From Schlesneria paludicola DSM 18645 (GTDB lineage Bacteria > Planctomycetota > Planctomycetia > Planctomycetales > Planctomycetaceae), in contig CAMCMU010000012.1 of assembly GCA_945876035.1 (NCBI GenBank), positions 34,624 to 98,623 on the forward strand: a DNA stretch of 64,000 bases, written 5' to 3'. Shown here piece by piece: positions 9,286-18,808 of the stretch (positions are counted from its first letter, which is position 1; every line of letters begins with the position of its first letter). The notes under the pieces were generated by a model. The model was given only the letters and a program-made list of their open reading frames with translations. It made no database searches and was not told the origin of the DNA. The position numbers and the translations under genes are program-made.

Positions 9286-10104
9286 CTAGGGACTCGGAGC
9301 CAGATCCGGCACCGTCGTCAGTGGTGGAACGATGAGTTGCACTGACAATTGATAGCCATGAGCCGCGCCGCCTGTATTTTGGGCATCTTGGACGACAATA
9401 TTCACGCGTCCGGTTACCTGTGCTCGGAACTCGAGATGCGCATCATGCGATCCCTGGTAATCGTCATTGGTCATGATCAGTTGGCCCTGTTCGTCGAAGA
9501 TCGAGAGCAAGGCATCGAGCGGTGTTCCGTACTTTTCGGCTGCCACATGAATCGAGATATCTTCTCCAGCGGTCACATGTAACGCATAGACATCCACATC
9601 CAAGGGTTTCTCAATCAGTCCGAGTGTCCATGTTGGCAGTGTTAAACGCTGGGATTGTGAAACGCCGGGATTCGGTTCAATTTCCAATTGCCCCCCCAAG
9701 ATTGGCAGAACCGGTAGCGTGAACTCTGCCGTGCCGATGGATGTAAGGACCTTCAGTGGAAGCTGCGGATGTGGATAGTCGGCAGGCAACGTCACTTCCA
9801 ATTCGACTCGCGAATTACCAAATCGTTTGACATCAAAGAGGCCCAATAATTCCGGCAGCCCCGGGCCGATCAGTTTGAGACTCACACCTTTTTCCGGGCT
9901 TGTGGCTTCGGTGGCTTTTTCCAGCTGAAATCCGCGGACGATCATCTTGACGGTCTGGCCAGGAATGGCGGCAACCGGAGCGCACAGGAGGATTTGTGGT
10001 GGTTCATCAGCCCGCGCTGTGACCGTCATGATCCCGAGCAGAAGACAGCGGATGCCCCGAACGCTGTGGTGCAGAATTGTTTTCAGTGGCCAGGCGAGTT
10101 TCAT
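9286..10104 (-). CDS. secreted protein with PPC (pre-peptidase C-terminal) domain
   Basis: 272 aa. The signal peptide is about residues 1-32 (cleavage near TARADE). The middle is an Ig/IPT-like beta-rich region beginning PQILLCAPVAAIPGQTVK. The C-terminal part (about 165-260) has the PPC pattern: DVDVYALHVTAGEDI, then LDALLSIFDEQGQLIMTNDD and a GYQLSV end. PPC domains are found in secreted planctomycete proteins and are thought to assist folding or secretion. Its start overlaps the stop of the DUF1501 gene by 4 bases, so the two are translationally coupled. It is the last gene of a three-gene operon. Confidence 0.8.
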   Translation of the reverse strand: MKLAWPLKTILHHSVRGIRCLLLGIMTVTARADEPPQILLCAPVAAIPGQTVKMIVRGFQLEKATEATSPEKGVSLKLIGPGLPELLGLFDVKRFGNSRVELEVTLPADYPHPQLPLKVLTSIGTAEFTLPVLPILGGQLEIEPNPGVSQSQRLTLPTWTLGLIEKPLDVDVYALHVTAGEDISIHVAAEKYGTPLDALLSIFDEQGQLIMTNDDYQGSHDAHLEFRAQVTGRVNIVVQDAQNTGGAAHGYQLSVQLIVPPLTTVPDLAPSP

Positions 10105-11432
10105 ACAAAGATCTCCCGAATGCGACGTCCGCTATCAAGGATTTCTACCGGTCGACCGTCAGGCGTCCGGAGCTGCTTGTGGGGATTGATTCCGAGCGAG
10201 GTCAGGATCGAGTATCCAACGTCTTCAGGGGAAATCGAGTTTTGTGTGACAAACGCCCCATTTCGGTCGGTCGCTCCAATAACCTGCCCGCCCCGAACAT
10301 CGGCGCCGGCCAATAAGATCGAGCACGCGGCAGACCAGTGATCCCGTCCAACAATCGCGTTAATTTTCGGTGTTCGGCCAAACTCACTCAGACAGACAAC
10401 GAGCGTCTCCTTCAGCAGTCCCCGTTGGTCAAGATCGTGAAGTAATGTGGAGAGCCCCGCATCGAAGTCAAGGGATTTCACGTCGAGTTGGTCGAACACC
10501 GCACCATGATGGTCCCAATTGGCATAGTGGATCGTGGTGAATCGGACACCAGCCTCGATCAGACGACGAGCGAGTAAACAACTTTGTCCAAACGTATTGC
10601 GACCGTATTGGTTGCGTAAGACATCGGATTCTTCTTCGATCGCGAACGCCTTTCGTGCCTCCCCCGACAAGACCATCGCTGCGGCATTCTGTTGATACTG
10701 ATCGTAGGCTCCCAATTGGTCGCTGCCGTCAATTTGTCGCGTCAACTGATCAACCGCTTGAAGGTAGGAGCGACGCCGTTGCAGACGCACTTCGCCCAGA
10801 GATTCGGTGGGCGCTAAATCCCGGACGCGATAGTCCGCGGCATTGGGATCCCCCGCCTTAAACGAGTCGAAGCGGCTGCCGAGATAGGCACTTTTCCCCA
10901 GTTCGAAAGTAAAAAAGGGGTTGAGTGGAATGGAGACGTACGGCGGAGTTCGCCCGTTCAGTCCGAACTCATGGGCGGCAACAGCGCCCATGGCGGGCCA
11001 GTCTCCAAATTGAGATCCGAACCGACCGGACAAGACCCAATTGGAAGCCGTTTCATGGTGCGTATTGGTATGTGCGAGACTGCGTACGAGACAGACTTTG
11101 TCCATCGTTTCGGCCATTTTTGGAAACAGCTCGCCAATATCGAGTCCGGCAACATTGGTGGCGATGGGACTGTATTTCCCGCGGATCTCAGCCGCCGCTT
11201 CAGGCTTGAGATCGAACGTATCGAGATGCGACATGCCGCCACCGAGAAAGATCAACACCACCGATTTTGCCGTGGCCTGAGGGCTTTCTTGGTCTCCTGC
11301 GCGCGCTTGGCTCCGCAGCAGCGAAGGTAATCCGAAAGCGAATGTCGAGAGTCCACCGACTCGCAGAAAACTGCGCCGCGATGGCCTCGACCCACCGGAA
11401 TCTGTTGAGTTCCCGAAGACAACATCGAACAT
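10101..11432 (-). CDS. DUF1501 family protein, Tat-exported
   Basis: 443 aa. The N-terminus carries a twin-arginine motif (SRRSFLRVGG, about residues 18-27). The body has the DUF1501/sulfatase-like landmarks: GGGMSHLDTFDLKPEA, RGKYSPI, LVRSLAHTNTHHETA, FTTIHYANWDHHG and CLSEFGRTPKIN followed by GRDHW. DUF1501 proteins are alkaline-phosphatase-superfamily members of unknown reaction, hugely expanded in planctomycetes and usually encoded next to DUF1549/DUF1553 proteins, as here (48 bases downstream of one). The conserved His/Asp residues suggest a metal site, but the substrate is not known. Confidence 0.9.
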   Translation of the reverse strand: MFDVVFGNSTDSGGSRPSRRSFLRVGGLSTFAFGLPSLLRSQARAGDQESPQATAKSVVLIFLGGGMSHLDTFDLKPEAAAEIRGKYSPIATNVAGLDIGELFPKMAETMDKVCLVRSLAHTNTHHETASNWVLSGRFGSQFGDWPAMGAVAAHEFGLNGRTPPYVSIPLNPFFTFELGKSAYLGSRFDSFKAGDPNAADYRVRDLAPTESLGEVRLQRRRSYLQAVDQLTRQIDGSDQLGAYDQYQQNAAAMVLSGEARKAFAIEEESDVLRNQYGRNTFGQSCLLARRLIEAGVRFTTIHYANWDHHGAVFDQLDVKSLDFDAGLSTLLHDLDQRGLLKETLVVCLSEFGRTPKINAIVGRDHWSAACSILLAGADVRGGQVIGATDRNGAFVTQNSISPEDVGYSILTSLGINPHKQLRTPDGRPVEILDSGRRIREIFV

Positions 11433-11480
11433 CTTGCGTCCCTTCCAAACCTCAGCCTGCCACCACTGACCAAGAGGCCA

Positions 11481-13820
11481 TTAATGATTGAATGTAAACT
11501 CTTTGGAGTTTAATATTGCCCACAACAAATCGACTGCGGACTCCGTGCGATCGACATCTTGAAGCCCACTCAGGAGCTGTTGTCGCTCCGCATCATTGGG
11601 GAAGCGACTCAAGGTATTCAGATACAGTTCGTCAAGGATCTGCTCAGCGCTGCGCCCGCTCCCCAGTAATTGCATCAGTCGACCCTCCGGAGCGGTCATC
11701 TTTGACAGGATGTTCGGGCTGTTTTGCAAATGAAGTAATTGCGGCAATGTCACCTGCGTCGTTTTCTCACAGGTACACGCGGTGAACCGATCAGAGCGTC
11801 CAAAAGTCATTAAGAAATAGGAGTCGATGTGCGGTCCGCTCAATTGGATCGCCCGAATTCCCTGGATTTCACCGGGGTAGGAATCCCTCACGCCTGTGGC
11901 CTGACAAAGGCTGTCGAGCAACACTTCGGCCGGCTGGCGCTTGACATAGTAATGCGAATAGAAGCGGGTCTCATTCTTATTCGCGGGGGTCGTCTCGGAC
12001 GAAAGCTGGTAGGCGCGCGATGTGACCATCAACCGCATGATCTGCCGGATGTCAAATTTGGCTTGGACGAATTCCGTACACAATCGTTCCAACAGGGCGG
12101 GATTACTGGGGGGGTTGGTGGGGCGCAGATCATCGACCATCTCGACTAACCCAACAGAAAAGAAGTGTTTCCAAACGCGATTCACAAACGTTCCCGAGAA
12201 GGCATGGTTGTCGGCGTGAGTAATCCACTGGGCGAGCTGTTGCCGTGGATCGGAATCCACCGCCACAGTGACCGGTTGCCGATCCAACGCTTGCGGAAAC
12301 AGTGTTTGCAGGGTCCGTGGCTGAATGACACGCGCTGTCTGACTGAGCAACGCCGTCAATTCGTCCTGAAGTGATTGAATGAGTTTCTCTTTTTCGGTGA
12401 TTCTCGAGGCAGAATCTGCATCCGTCTGTTCGCGGAGTTTGGCGAACTCTTGCTGTTGGCTTTCGATGCGTTGGCTGAGTGTCACTGTTTGCTTTGACCC
12501 GATGACCAACTTTGTGGGGGTCAGATAGTTTGGGGGGCGTTGCAAAGCCACTCGGGAAAAGAACGCGATAAACCGGTAGTAGTCGTCTTGGGTATACTTT
12601 TCGAGGGGGTGATTATGGCATTTGGCACAGCCGATCCGTGTCCCCAAGAAGGCTTGGGCGACCGATTCACCGACATCGGACTCCGTGGCCGTAAGATCAC
12701 CGACCGTGACCACGAAATAGCCCACGGCGGGATTGTCGTCGGTCGACCCATTGGCTAAGAGAACATCGCGGACGATTTGGTCCCACGGTCGGTTGATGGC
12801 GACTTGCTGCCGAATCCACTGATGGAACGCGCGAACTCCTTTGATGCCACGGATATCGCCGCCACGCTCGCGGCGGTTTTGAAACAGATCGCCAAACTCT
12901 ACTGCCCAGTGGTCGACGAATTCTGCGCGTAACAACAGTCGGTCCACCAGTCGTTGTCGTTTTCCTACCGACGTGTCCTGAAAAAAATCACGTGCTTCGG
13001 CAGCGGTTGGCAACGTGCCAATAAGATCCAGCATGACTCGACGCAGATAAGTTGCATCGTCACACAAACCCGAAGGTTCAATGTGCAATGAACGCAGTTT
13101 ATCGAACACATGCTCGTCAACAATGTTGTCTCGTTGAGCGTAGAGCGACGGATCGACATCGGCCGGATAGGGGATTGTCAGCAGGACGGTGTCGACCTGC
13201 CCCTGAAACGCAGCCACAAGAGCCACTTCGCCGTATCGCCTTGCCGTGACTTCTCCGTCGGCACTAATTGTTGCCATCGAATTGTCGTTGGAATGAAATT
13301 TTGTGAGCCATGTGACATCGCGATGAGACTCATCCGAATAGGTGGCGTTGATGCTTAGTCGATGCCTTAACCCAGGCGTTGTCTGAATTGACCGAGGGAA
13401 GGCGGACAGTTGCGTCAGCTGTTTCTCGTCAGGTCGAATGCCGCTGCTTCCTGCGAGAATCCACCGATGCAAAATTTGGTAGGCCGCATCTTGTGAATCA
13501 AACAACTTGCCACCGCCATGCGCGATCTGACCGGTTGGTTTCAAGAGGAACAGGCTGCGTTCCGCTTCAAGTCGGTTGATGCGTCGGCCCTGCGCCTCAT
13601 TAACGATGGAGTCAAAATCCGCATCCGGTGCATACCCCCGCAACGAAAGCCGAAATCCATTCTGTCCGGCTAGTTTCCCGTGGCAGCCTCCCGAGTTGCA
13701 GGCGAACCGGGTGAGAATCGGCTGTACGTCGTTGATAAACGATACGTTCTCCCCGGCGAAAAGGTTCCCCATCGGCCCGAAGAACAACAAAAAAAGACTG
13801 GCCGTCAAAAAGCGAAACAT
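11481..13820 (-). CDS. DUF1549/DUF1553 protein with Ig-like insert and cytochrome-c-like motifs
   Basis: 779 aa from the ATG at 13820, chosen because it begins a clean signal peptide (MFRFLTASLFLLFF, cleavage near LFAGE). An upstream extension of the frame to 14243 looks non-coding. Domains in order: a cytochrome-c-like planctomycete region with CNSGGCH (a CX4CH variant, about residue 47); a Big2-like Ig domain (about 165-240, with ATISADGEVTA); DUF1549 (about 255-450) holding CAKCHNHPLE, a standard CXXCH; a short coiled coil (about 490-530); and DUF1553 (about 550-770). These proteins are predicted to bind heme covalently in the periplasm. First gene of the operon with the DUF1501 and PPC proteins. 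Confidence 0.9.
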   Translation of the reverse strand: MFRFLTASLFLLFFGPMGNLFAGENVSFINDVQPILTRFACNSGGCHGKLAGQNGFRLSLRGYAPDADFDSIVNEAQGRRINRLEAERSLFLLKPTGQIAHGGGKLFDSQDAAYQILHRWILAGSSGIRPDEKQLTQLSAFPRSIQTTPGLRHRLSINATYSDESHRDVTWLTKFHSNDNSMATISADGEVTARRYGEVALVAAFQGQVDTVLLTIPYPADVDPSLYAQRDNIVDEHVFDKLRSLHIEPSGLCDDATYLRRVMLDLIGTLPTAAEARDFFQDTSVGKRQRLVDRLLLRAEFVDHWAVEFGDLFQNRRERGGDIRGIKGVRAFHQWIRQQVAINRPWDQIVRDVLLANGSTDDNPAVGYFVVTVGDLTATESDVGESVAQAFLGTRIGCAKCHNHPLEKYTQDDYYRFIAFFSRVALQRPPNYLTPTKLVIGSKQTVTLSQRIESQQQEFAKLREQTDADSASRITEKEKLIQSLQDELTALLSQTARVIQPRTLQTLFPQALDRQPVTVAVDSDPRQQLAQWITHADNHAFSGTFVNRVWKHFFSVGLVEMVDDLRPTNPPSNPALLERLCTEFVQAKFDIRQIMRLMVTSRAYQLSSETTPANKNETRFYSHYYVKRQPAEVLLDSLCQATGVRDSYPGEIQGIRAIQLSGPHIDSYFLMTFGRSDRFTACTCEKTTQVTLPQLLHLQNSPNILSKMTAPEGRLMQLLGSGRSAEQILDELYLNTLSRFPNDAERQQLLSGLQDVDRTESAVDLLWAILNSKEFTFNH

Positions 13821-14295
13821 GAGTGACACAACGAAGGCAGGATTGTGTGGGGCGTGTGCGGATCCAGAGAGCCGATCGTTCTTAGCATCGCAACATTCCC
13901 AGGCCCTTGCAACATTCGCGTTCATCGCCCCCCTCAAATGGCTGATTTTATTTTGGTGATCAGACAGCCTCATTTGTGGAGTGATTTGACGGAACACACG
14001 AATATTGTGTTCCCCCTTTCGTGTTCCGCACGGGTGCGCGGCATCGACAGAGACATCAGCAACGCGGTGAGATCTGTGGTCTTCACACCGGCGGTCTGCG
14101 CCTTCCGGACCACCCACTCTCGTTCCCAACTCGGTGATTCTCGACTGTTGGAATTTGGGGCGGGCTATGCTCACCAGAGATCGAGCCAACACAGACCGTC
14201 CGATGCGTGTTGGATTTAAAATGAGGGATGCGGCGTAATTCATTCGAATGCGGCAGTGCTCAACCGGTGAATCCGCTCAAGCCAAGTCCCGGAAG
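13821..14295. other. intergenic region upstream of the DUF1549 operon
   Basis: About 475 bases. The DUF1549 frame stays open to 14243 by chance, but the translated extension is rich in Arg, Cys and His with no signal peptide, unlike the downstream part. The region presumably holds the operon promoter and the end of the LuxR-type gene's transcript. Confidence 0.4.
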
Positions 14296-14946
14296 TCATT
14301 CGGTCGGTAGCAACAGACCGTGTGTGATGAAGACTTCATGACGAGTCGCAAGCTGAATCAGTGCCGCGTGGGAGTCGACCTGCAGTTTCCGCATCAACGT
14401 CGCGCGTCTCATTTCGACGGCGCGTTCGGTGATCAATAAGCATTCGGCGATGGACTTGTTCGACAACCCTTTGAGCAGCCGGTCCAAGACTTCCCGTTCT
14501 TTTGCTGTTATTCCCCGAAACTTCTCCGAGATCTGACTCCAGAATTGACGGAGTCGCCGATTTTCCACATCTTTCAGCGAAGCCAGTTGCAACCTCGAAA
14601 TGAGCGACTCAATCGACTGACGGATGTCAACGATTTCGAGTTGTGGCCAGACAATCCGCTTCCGAACACAAAGCATCTCCGGGGCAGAGGCCGCAAGCAG
14701 AAGCGGCCGATCACCGCCGTCTGTCAGCCAACGCAGACAGACGTGAAACGCATCCCTCTCGCTGTCCGAGCCGACAATCAAAAACAGGGGTCCGGGAGTC
14801 GATGCCTCTAACTCAATCGCGTTGACCGAAAGAATTGCTCGGCAAGACACGCCATTCCCGCCCAAGATGCCGACCCATTGTCGCGTCAGCGCTGTTGGCC
14901 CGATCACAAAAACAATTGGTTTCGGTTGCAGCACCATCAATTCCAC
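14296..14946 (-). CDS. LuxR/FixJ-type transcriptional regulator with degenerate receiver
   Basis: 216 aa from the GTG at 14946, supported by GGAGG 8 bases upstream. The N-terminal 120 residues resemble a response-regulator receiver in length and secondary structure, but the acidic pocket (VIGPTALTR where VDDD is usual) and the phosphoacceptor Asp strand (LFLIVGSDSE) are not conserved. Residues about 150-205 form a LuxR-type helix-turn-helix: GITAKEREVLDRLLKG, LSNKSIAECL and RAVEMRRATLMRKL. Control by phosphorylation is therefore unlikely. It lies upstream of the DUF1549 operon on the same strand with a 475-base gap, so it may or may not regulate it. Confidence 0.8.
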   Translation of the reverse strand: MELMVLQPKPIVFVIGPTALTRQWVGILGGNGVSCRAILSVNAIELEASTPGPLFLIVGSDSERDAFHVCLRWLTDGGDRPLLLAASAPEMLCVRKRIVWPQLEIVDIRQSIESLISRLQLASLKDVENRRLRQFWSQISEKFRGITAKEREVLDRLLKGLSNKSIAECLLITERAVEMRRATLMRKLQVDSHAALIQLATRHEVFITHGLLLPTE

Positions 14947-15797
14947 AACGTCGTCCTCCAGGCGATCCTACTTTTGTTCAGGTAACAAAGCAGGTTGCGT
15001 GCCATTCACTCACTTGACCGGCGCGCAACCCGTCTCAGGAGAGACAATGGGCAGTCAAACGCAAACTCCAACGCGAATCATCACTCTGCCGGCTTGGAAC
15101 GCACAGAAAGGAAAATGCCTTGAAACAAGGCACATGTGCCTTGAATTCCAATCCCATCCGCTTCCCAAGGTCATCACCGGGACCCACGAAACGAAGACTG
15201 CTTTTCTCGCGTGGCAATCGAGAACGTTTTATTCGAGTCTGGCCCGGAGCGTGATCAGCCGAAACCGCAACCATCCCCCCACGACACTCTATATTTGGCG
15301 TCGGACGCTTCACCGGGAGACGAGAGAGGATCCCCTCGCTGACTGGGAATCGGAAGGATTCTGCCCGACCTCTCAGCGGACCGTCGAGAACCCGTTTGAA
15401 GCGTACCGACGTGAGGACGAATCATCGTTGACAACAGGCAATGGAAGCCACGGCCCGGCAGGTTTTCGGCGTGATCGCTTGAGGGCGATGGGATTGACCC
15501 GACCGACTGCAGGTCACAATCAGACCTGCTAAACGTTTTTTGGAACAACAAACTTTTGCTGGCGGTTGCCGCCTCGTTGCCCCCCGACCGGATTACGCTT
15601 CAGTGTCGTGAGTACGAAAACTTTGCGAATCCGCAGCGTACTCTTCGGCAGGTGTTCACCGAAAATTGCCACATTTTTTGAATCCGCGTTAATTTTTTTT
15701 TCGCATCACGGTTCTTGGGCTGTTGAACGATTTGAAGCAATTGTTGGAACTGCTTCGTCGCTCAGGTTGGGGATAGGGTTGTATGGAGGAGCGAAAC
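14947..15797. other. long intergenic region with palindromic element
   Basis: About 850 bases between the LuxR-type gene and the first fasciclin gene. The frame 14822-15532 is open, but it runs antisense into the regulator, has biased composition (Thr, Arg, Ser) and no domain. The region contains a set of tgccttg inverted repeats at 15116-15143, listed separately. Confidence 0.4.
15116..15143. repeat. overlapping inverted repeats (two alternative hairpins)
   Basis: Three copies of a seven-base unit in alternating orientation: TGCCTTG at 15116-15122, CAAGGCA at 15126-15132 and TGCCTTG at 15137-15143. The last two form a perfect 18-base palindrome at 15126-15143, while the first two can form a 7-bp hairpin with a 3-base loop, so two structures exclude each other. 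It could be a dimeric operator or an RNA switch element in a leader; neither is shown. Confidence 0.6.
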
Positions 15798-16811
15798 ATG
15801 TTGATTGCACGACTGATGTACGGGACGGCGATTGCAACTGTGCTTGTGTTGGCGCAGGGTTACTCAGAGGCGGCCGCACCCAAAGACATTGTCACCACGG
15901 CGGTGGAATCTGGTTCGTTCAAGACCCTCGCTGCTGCGTTGAATGCCGCAGGGTTGGTTGAGACCTTGCAAAGCAAAGGGCCGTTCACGGTCTTCGCCCC
16001 TTCGGATGAGGCATTCGCGAAGTTGCCCGACGGGACTGTTGCGACTCTATTGAAACCGGAGAACAAGTCGCGGCTGATCGCGATCCTGACCTACCACGTC
16101 GTCCCTGGAAAGGTGATGGCGTCAGACGTCGTCAAGTTGTCTGCGGCTGCCACGGTGAACGGTCAGCGGGTCGCCATCAAACTCGATGGCGGTACGGTGA
16201 AAGTCGATCAAGCCCGGGTCACCGCGACGGACATCGCCTGCTCGAACGGTACGATTCATGTGATCGACCAAGTGCTCATCCCCTCCGCGGACAACATTCC
16301 GACCACCGCAGAGAAGGCCGGGAGCTTCAAAACTTTACTCGCCGCAGCAAAAGCTGCTGGACTCGTCTCCGTGTTGTCAGGCGACAAGCCGCTGACAATT
16401 TTCGCGCCCACGGATGAAGCCTTCGCCAAGCTGCCCGCAGGCACAGTGGAGAGTTTACTGCAGTCAGAGAACAAAGAAAAATTGATCGCGATCTTGAAGT
16501 TCCATGTGGTCCCCGGCCGAGTTTTTTCCGATGAGGTACTGCGGAGTAAAGAATTGAAGACAGTTCAGGGAGGGATGTTGACCCCGATGATGAAGGACGG
16601 TGCGGCGACAATCAACGGTGCGGGACTCGTGGCGACGGACATCGATTCGTCGAACGGAGTGATCCATGTGATTGACAGTGTGATGATGCCGACCCCAGCA
16701 ACCGCCAAGGGCGCGCAACTGGCACCGGCAACATCCGAACACATCGCTCAAGTTTGTCCTCAGAAATCTCAAACGATCTCGTATCGCGTTGCCCGAGCTC
16801 ACCGTAGGTAG
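15798..16811 (+). CDS. secreted protein with two fasciclin (FAS1) domains
   Basis: 337 aa from the ATG at 15798, preceded by GGAG with 8-base spacing; an in-frame ATG at 15783 lies upstream of that site. The signal peptide is about residues 1-25 (cleavage near SEAAAP). Two FAS1 domains follow (about 27-160 and 165-300), each with the family signatures: [17 protein letters not shown] then [10 protein letters not shown], and [15 protein letters not shown] then [10 protein letters not shown]. Each ends in a [13 protein letters not shown] or [17 protein letters not shown] strand. FAS1 domains mediate adhesion or surface attachment. The C-terminal 35 residues after MMPTP are basic and probably disordered. 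A strong terminator follows at 16872-16907. A one-domain relative is encoded at 19271. Confidence 0.92.
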   Translation: MLIARLMYGTAIATVLVLAQGYSEAAAPKDIVTTAVESGSFKTLAAALNAAGLVETLQSKGPFTVFAPSDEAFAKLPDGTVATLLKPENKSRLIAILTYHVVPGKVMASDVVKLSAAATVNGQRVAIKLDGGTVKVDQARVTATDIACSNGTIHVIDQVLIPSADNIPTTAEKAGSFKTLLAAAKAAGLVSVLSGDKPLTIFAPTDEAFAKLPAGTVESLLQSENKEKLIAILKFHVVPGRVFSDEVLRSKELKTVQGGMLTPMMKDGAATINGAGLVATDIDSSNGVIHVIDSVMMPTPATAKGAQLAPATSEHIAQVCPQKSQTISYRVARAHRR

Positions 16812-16871
16812 ACCTTGCCGTTCTACAAAAACGTCATCCGTCAGTCTGAAGTTGGTTAGGATTCCAGCTCC

Positions 16872-16907
16872 AAGTTGGGCACGTTTGTGCCCAACTTCGT
16901 CTTTTTT
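16872..16907 (+). terminator. rho-independent terminator after the fasciclin gene
   Basis: A perfect 11-bp stem (AAGTTGGGCAC at 16872-16882 with its complement at 16887-16897), a 4-base loop and a run of T ending at 16907. It lies 60 bases after the fasciclin stop codon. Confidence 0.92.
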
Positions 16908-17075
16908 AGTGCTAAAATCCCTGTATTGTGTTGTGGGCATGCGCGTTCAGGAACACATGTGACGCCGCGACAGATTGAGATGACGTCTGTGGTTGTTTGG
17001 GCGTCCTTCAGCACCCCTTCCAAGATGAACGATGATTCATCGACACTAAATTAAATTCGTTGGGAGCATCAGACC

Positions 17076-17807
17076 GTGAGTGCCATCGCGATTCTTGGGG
17101 CCACAGGGACAATCGGCAGCTCTCTGGCCAGACGATTAGTCCGAGACGGGCAGAGCGTTCTTCTGGTCGGTCGAAACGCTGAAAAACTGCGTCTGCTGTC
17201 ACTGGAACTCGCTCAACCCTTTGCCAGGGTTGACCCGTCCAGTTCGCAGCAATTAGAAGAGTCCCTCGGGGAGGCAGGTGAGTCGTCAGGTGGTTTTCAC
17301 GCGTTCGTAAACTGCATTGGTTCGCTGCTTTTGAAACCGGCGCACCTCACGACTGACGAGGACTTCCGCCAAGTTGTTGAAACGAATTTGTTCACGGCGT
17401 TTGCCACACTTCGTGTTGGATCCAAAATGCTTCGGGAACGTGGCGGAGCAATCGTGTTGTTCGCCTCGGCGGCGGCGGAGATCGGTATTCAAAATCATGA
17501 AGCGATCGCAGCCGCGAAAGCAGGAGTGATCGGTCTCGCCCGTTCGGCAGCAGCAACTTACGCCCCACAGAACATCCGCGTGAACGTCGTCAGCCCGGGA
17601 CTGATTCGTACGGAACTGACTCGACCGATCTGGGACAATCCTGCTATTGCAACGGCTTCGGCGAAATTGCACGCATTGGGTCGCCTTGGCGAACCGGACA
17701 AAGTCGCTTCCCTGGTGAGTTGGCTACTCGACTCTGAGAACGATTGGATCACCGGCCAAGTGATCGGAATTGACGGTGGGCTGGGTCACGTCTTAGCACG
17801 GAGGTGA
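17076..17807 (+). CDS. SDR-family NAD(P)-binding oxidoreductase with atypical catalytic motif
   Basis: 243 aa from a GTG at 17076 with GGGAG about 10 bases upstream. The Rossmann motif GATGTIGSS is at residues 7-15, the NNAG-like region is VNCIGSLL (about 83), and the structural end ITGQVIGIDGGLG is typical of classical SDRs. The strand with the catalytic Ser (IVLFASAAAE) is present, but where YxxxK is expected the sequence is NHEAIAAAKAGV, so the Lys is kept and the Tyr position is Ile. Catalysis by the usual mechanism is doubtful, though cofactor binding is likely. The stop overlaps the ribosome binding site of the next gene, so the two are probably co-transcribed. Confidence 0.88.
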   Translation: MSAIAILGATGTIGSSLARRLVRDGQSVLLVGRNAEKLRLLSLELAQPFARVDPSSSQQLEESLGEAGESSGGFHAFVNCIGSLLLKPAHLTTDEDFRQVVETNLFTAFATLRVGSKMLRERGGAIVLFASAAAEIGIQNHEAIAAAKAGVIGLARSAAATYAPQNIRVNVVSPGLIRTELTRPIWDNPAIATASAKLHALGRLGEPDKVASLVSWLLDSENDWITGQVIGIDGGLGHVLARR

Positions 17808-17815
17808 GATCTCCG

Positions 17816-18808
17816 ATGAGCCCACACGGTCGTTTCCAAATCGCTGCTCAGACGAGGCTCGCAACAGGGCCCAAGTCCAACAACTCACGGCCTGCCGGCA
17901 TGGTTCGCTCCATCGCTGTGGCGTGGATGACGGGGCGTTTGATGTCTGAATTTCGGCCATCACTGGTGATTGGCGGAGTATTGATTCTCAGCGGGCTGTT
18001 TCATCTCATGGAATTATGGATTACGGGATCGGCTTGGGACGGTCCGTTATCAGCTCGGAAGCCCGCTCTTTTCGGAGTCTCTGCGGGGGTGACCGTATGG
18101 TCGATCGCGTGGGTCCTCGCTCAGCTTGATCAACGCAGTCTCGATCGGAGTATGGCCAGCCTGATTGCGGTAGGTCTGCTGCTGGAAGTCGGCCTCATCA
18201 CGCTGCAACAGTGGAGGGGTGTTGCTTCGCACTTCAATCGAGCGACCGCTCTGGACGCGACGATTGAATCGACCATGTTCGGATTGATTTTGCTCGTGAC
18301 CGCGGGTATCGCTTGGCTCTGTTGGCGATCGAACAGGCTCCCACCGATGTTGAAATCGCGTGCGATTGCGATTAACGCCGGGCTGTGGCTGCTGTTGATC
18401 TCCTGTGGCCTCGGTCTACTCGCGACGATCCTCGGAGAAGTGAACTTGGCACAGGGCCGACCGCCCGAGGTGTGGGGGCCTGCCGGTGTTCTCAAGTATC
18501 CACACGGTGCCGCCCTCCACGCGATTCAAACTCTGCCACTTCTCTCTATTCTTCTGCAACAACTCCGCGCCCTACACTCCGCATTGCTGCTCCGAGGGGC
18601 ATTGCTAGCGCATGTCCTGTTCATGACTCACGCCCTGTGGCAAACCCTCTCCGGCCGCGCGCGATTCGATTTCGATGCCATGGGCTATGCGACGTTGGCT
18701 GTGGCGGGACTGCTGCTACTGCTCCCCGTTGCGGCTCTGCTGCGCACCGTGGCGATTACCAGAACGGCCTTGTGGTCGCGTCAGCCGCCTGTCGAACCAT
18801 TGCCATAA
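17816..18808 (+). CDS. multi-pass integral membrane protein, unknown family
   Basis: 330 aa from the ATG at 17816, which has GGAGGTGA (17800-17807) at ideal spacing; an upstream GTG at 17804 lies inside that site. After about 45 soluble residues there are roughly eight transmembrane helices (first around PSLVIGGVLILSGLFHLMEL, last around YATLAVAGLLLLLPVAALL). Histidines occur in and near the helices (FHLMEL, YPHGAALHAIQ, AHVLFMTHALW), which could be metal or heme ligands. I do not recognise the family. It is translationally linked to the preceding SDR gene. Confidence 0.75.
   Translation: MSPHGRFQIAAQTRLATGPKSNNSRPAGMVRSIAVAWMTGRLMSEFRPSLVIGGVLILSGLFHLMELWITGSAWDGPLSARKPALFGVSAGVTVWSIAWVLAQLDQRSLDRSMASLIAVGLLLEVGLITLQQWRGVASHFNRATALDATIESTMFGLILLVTAGIAWLCWRSNRLPPMLKSRAIAINAGLWLLLISCGLGLLATILGEVNLAQGRPPEVWGPAGVLKYPHGAALHAIQTLPLLSILLQQLRALHSALLLRGALLAHVLFMTHALWQTLSGRARFDFDAMGYATLAVAGLLLLLPVAALLRTVAITRTALWSRQPPVEPLP

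Noticed and set aside
13821..14243. N-terminal extension of the DUF1549/DUF1553 protein
   Set aside because: The frame is open, but the internal ATG at 13820 starts a textbook signal peptide and the extension would place that peptide in the middle of the protein.
14822..15532. 236-codon plus-strand frame
   Set aside because: Overlaps the LuxR-type gene antisense, Thr/Arg/Ser-rich, no domain; the region is better read as intergenic.
16464..16940. 158-codon minus-strand frame opposite the fasciclin gene
   Set aside because: Antisense shadow of a clear FAS1 gene; it crosses the terminator and has no domain.
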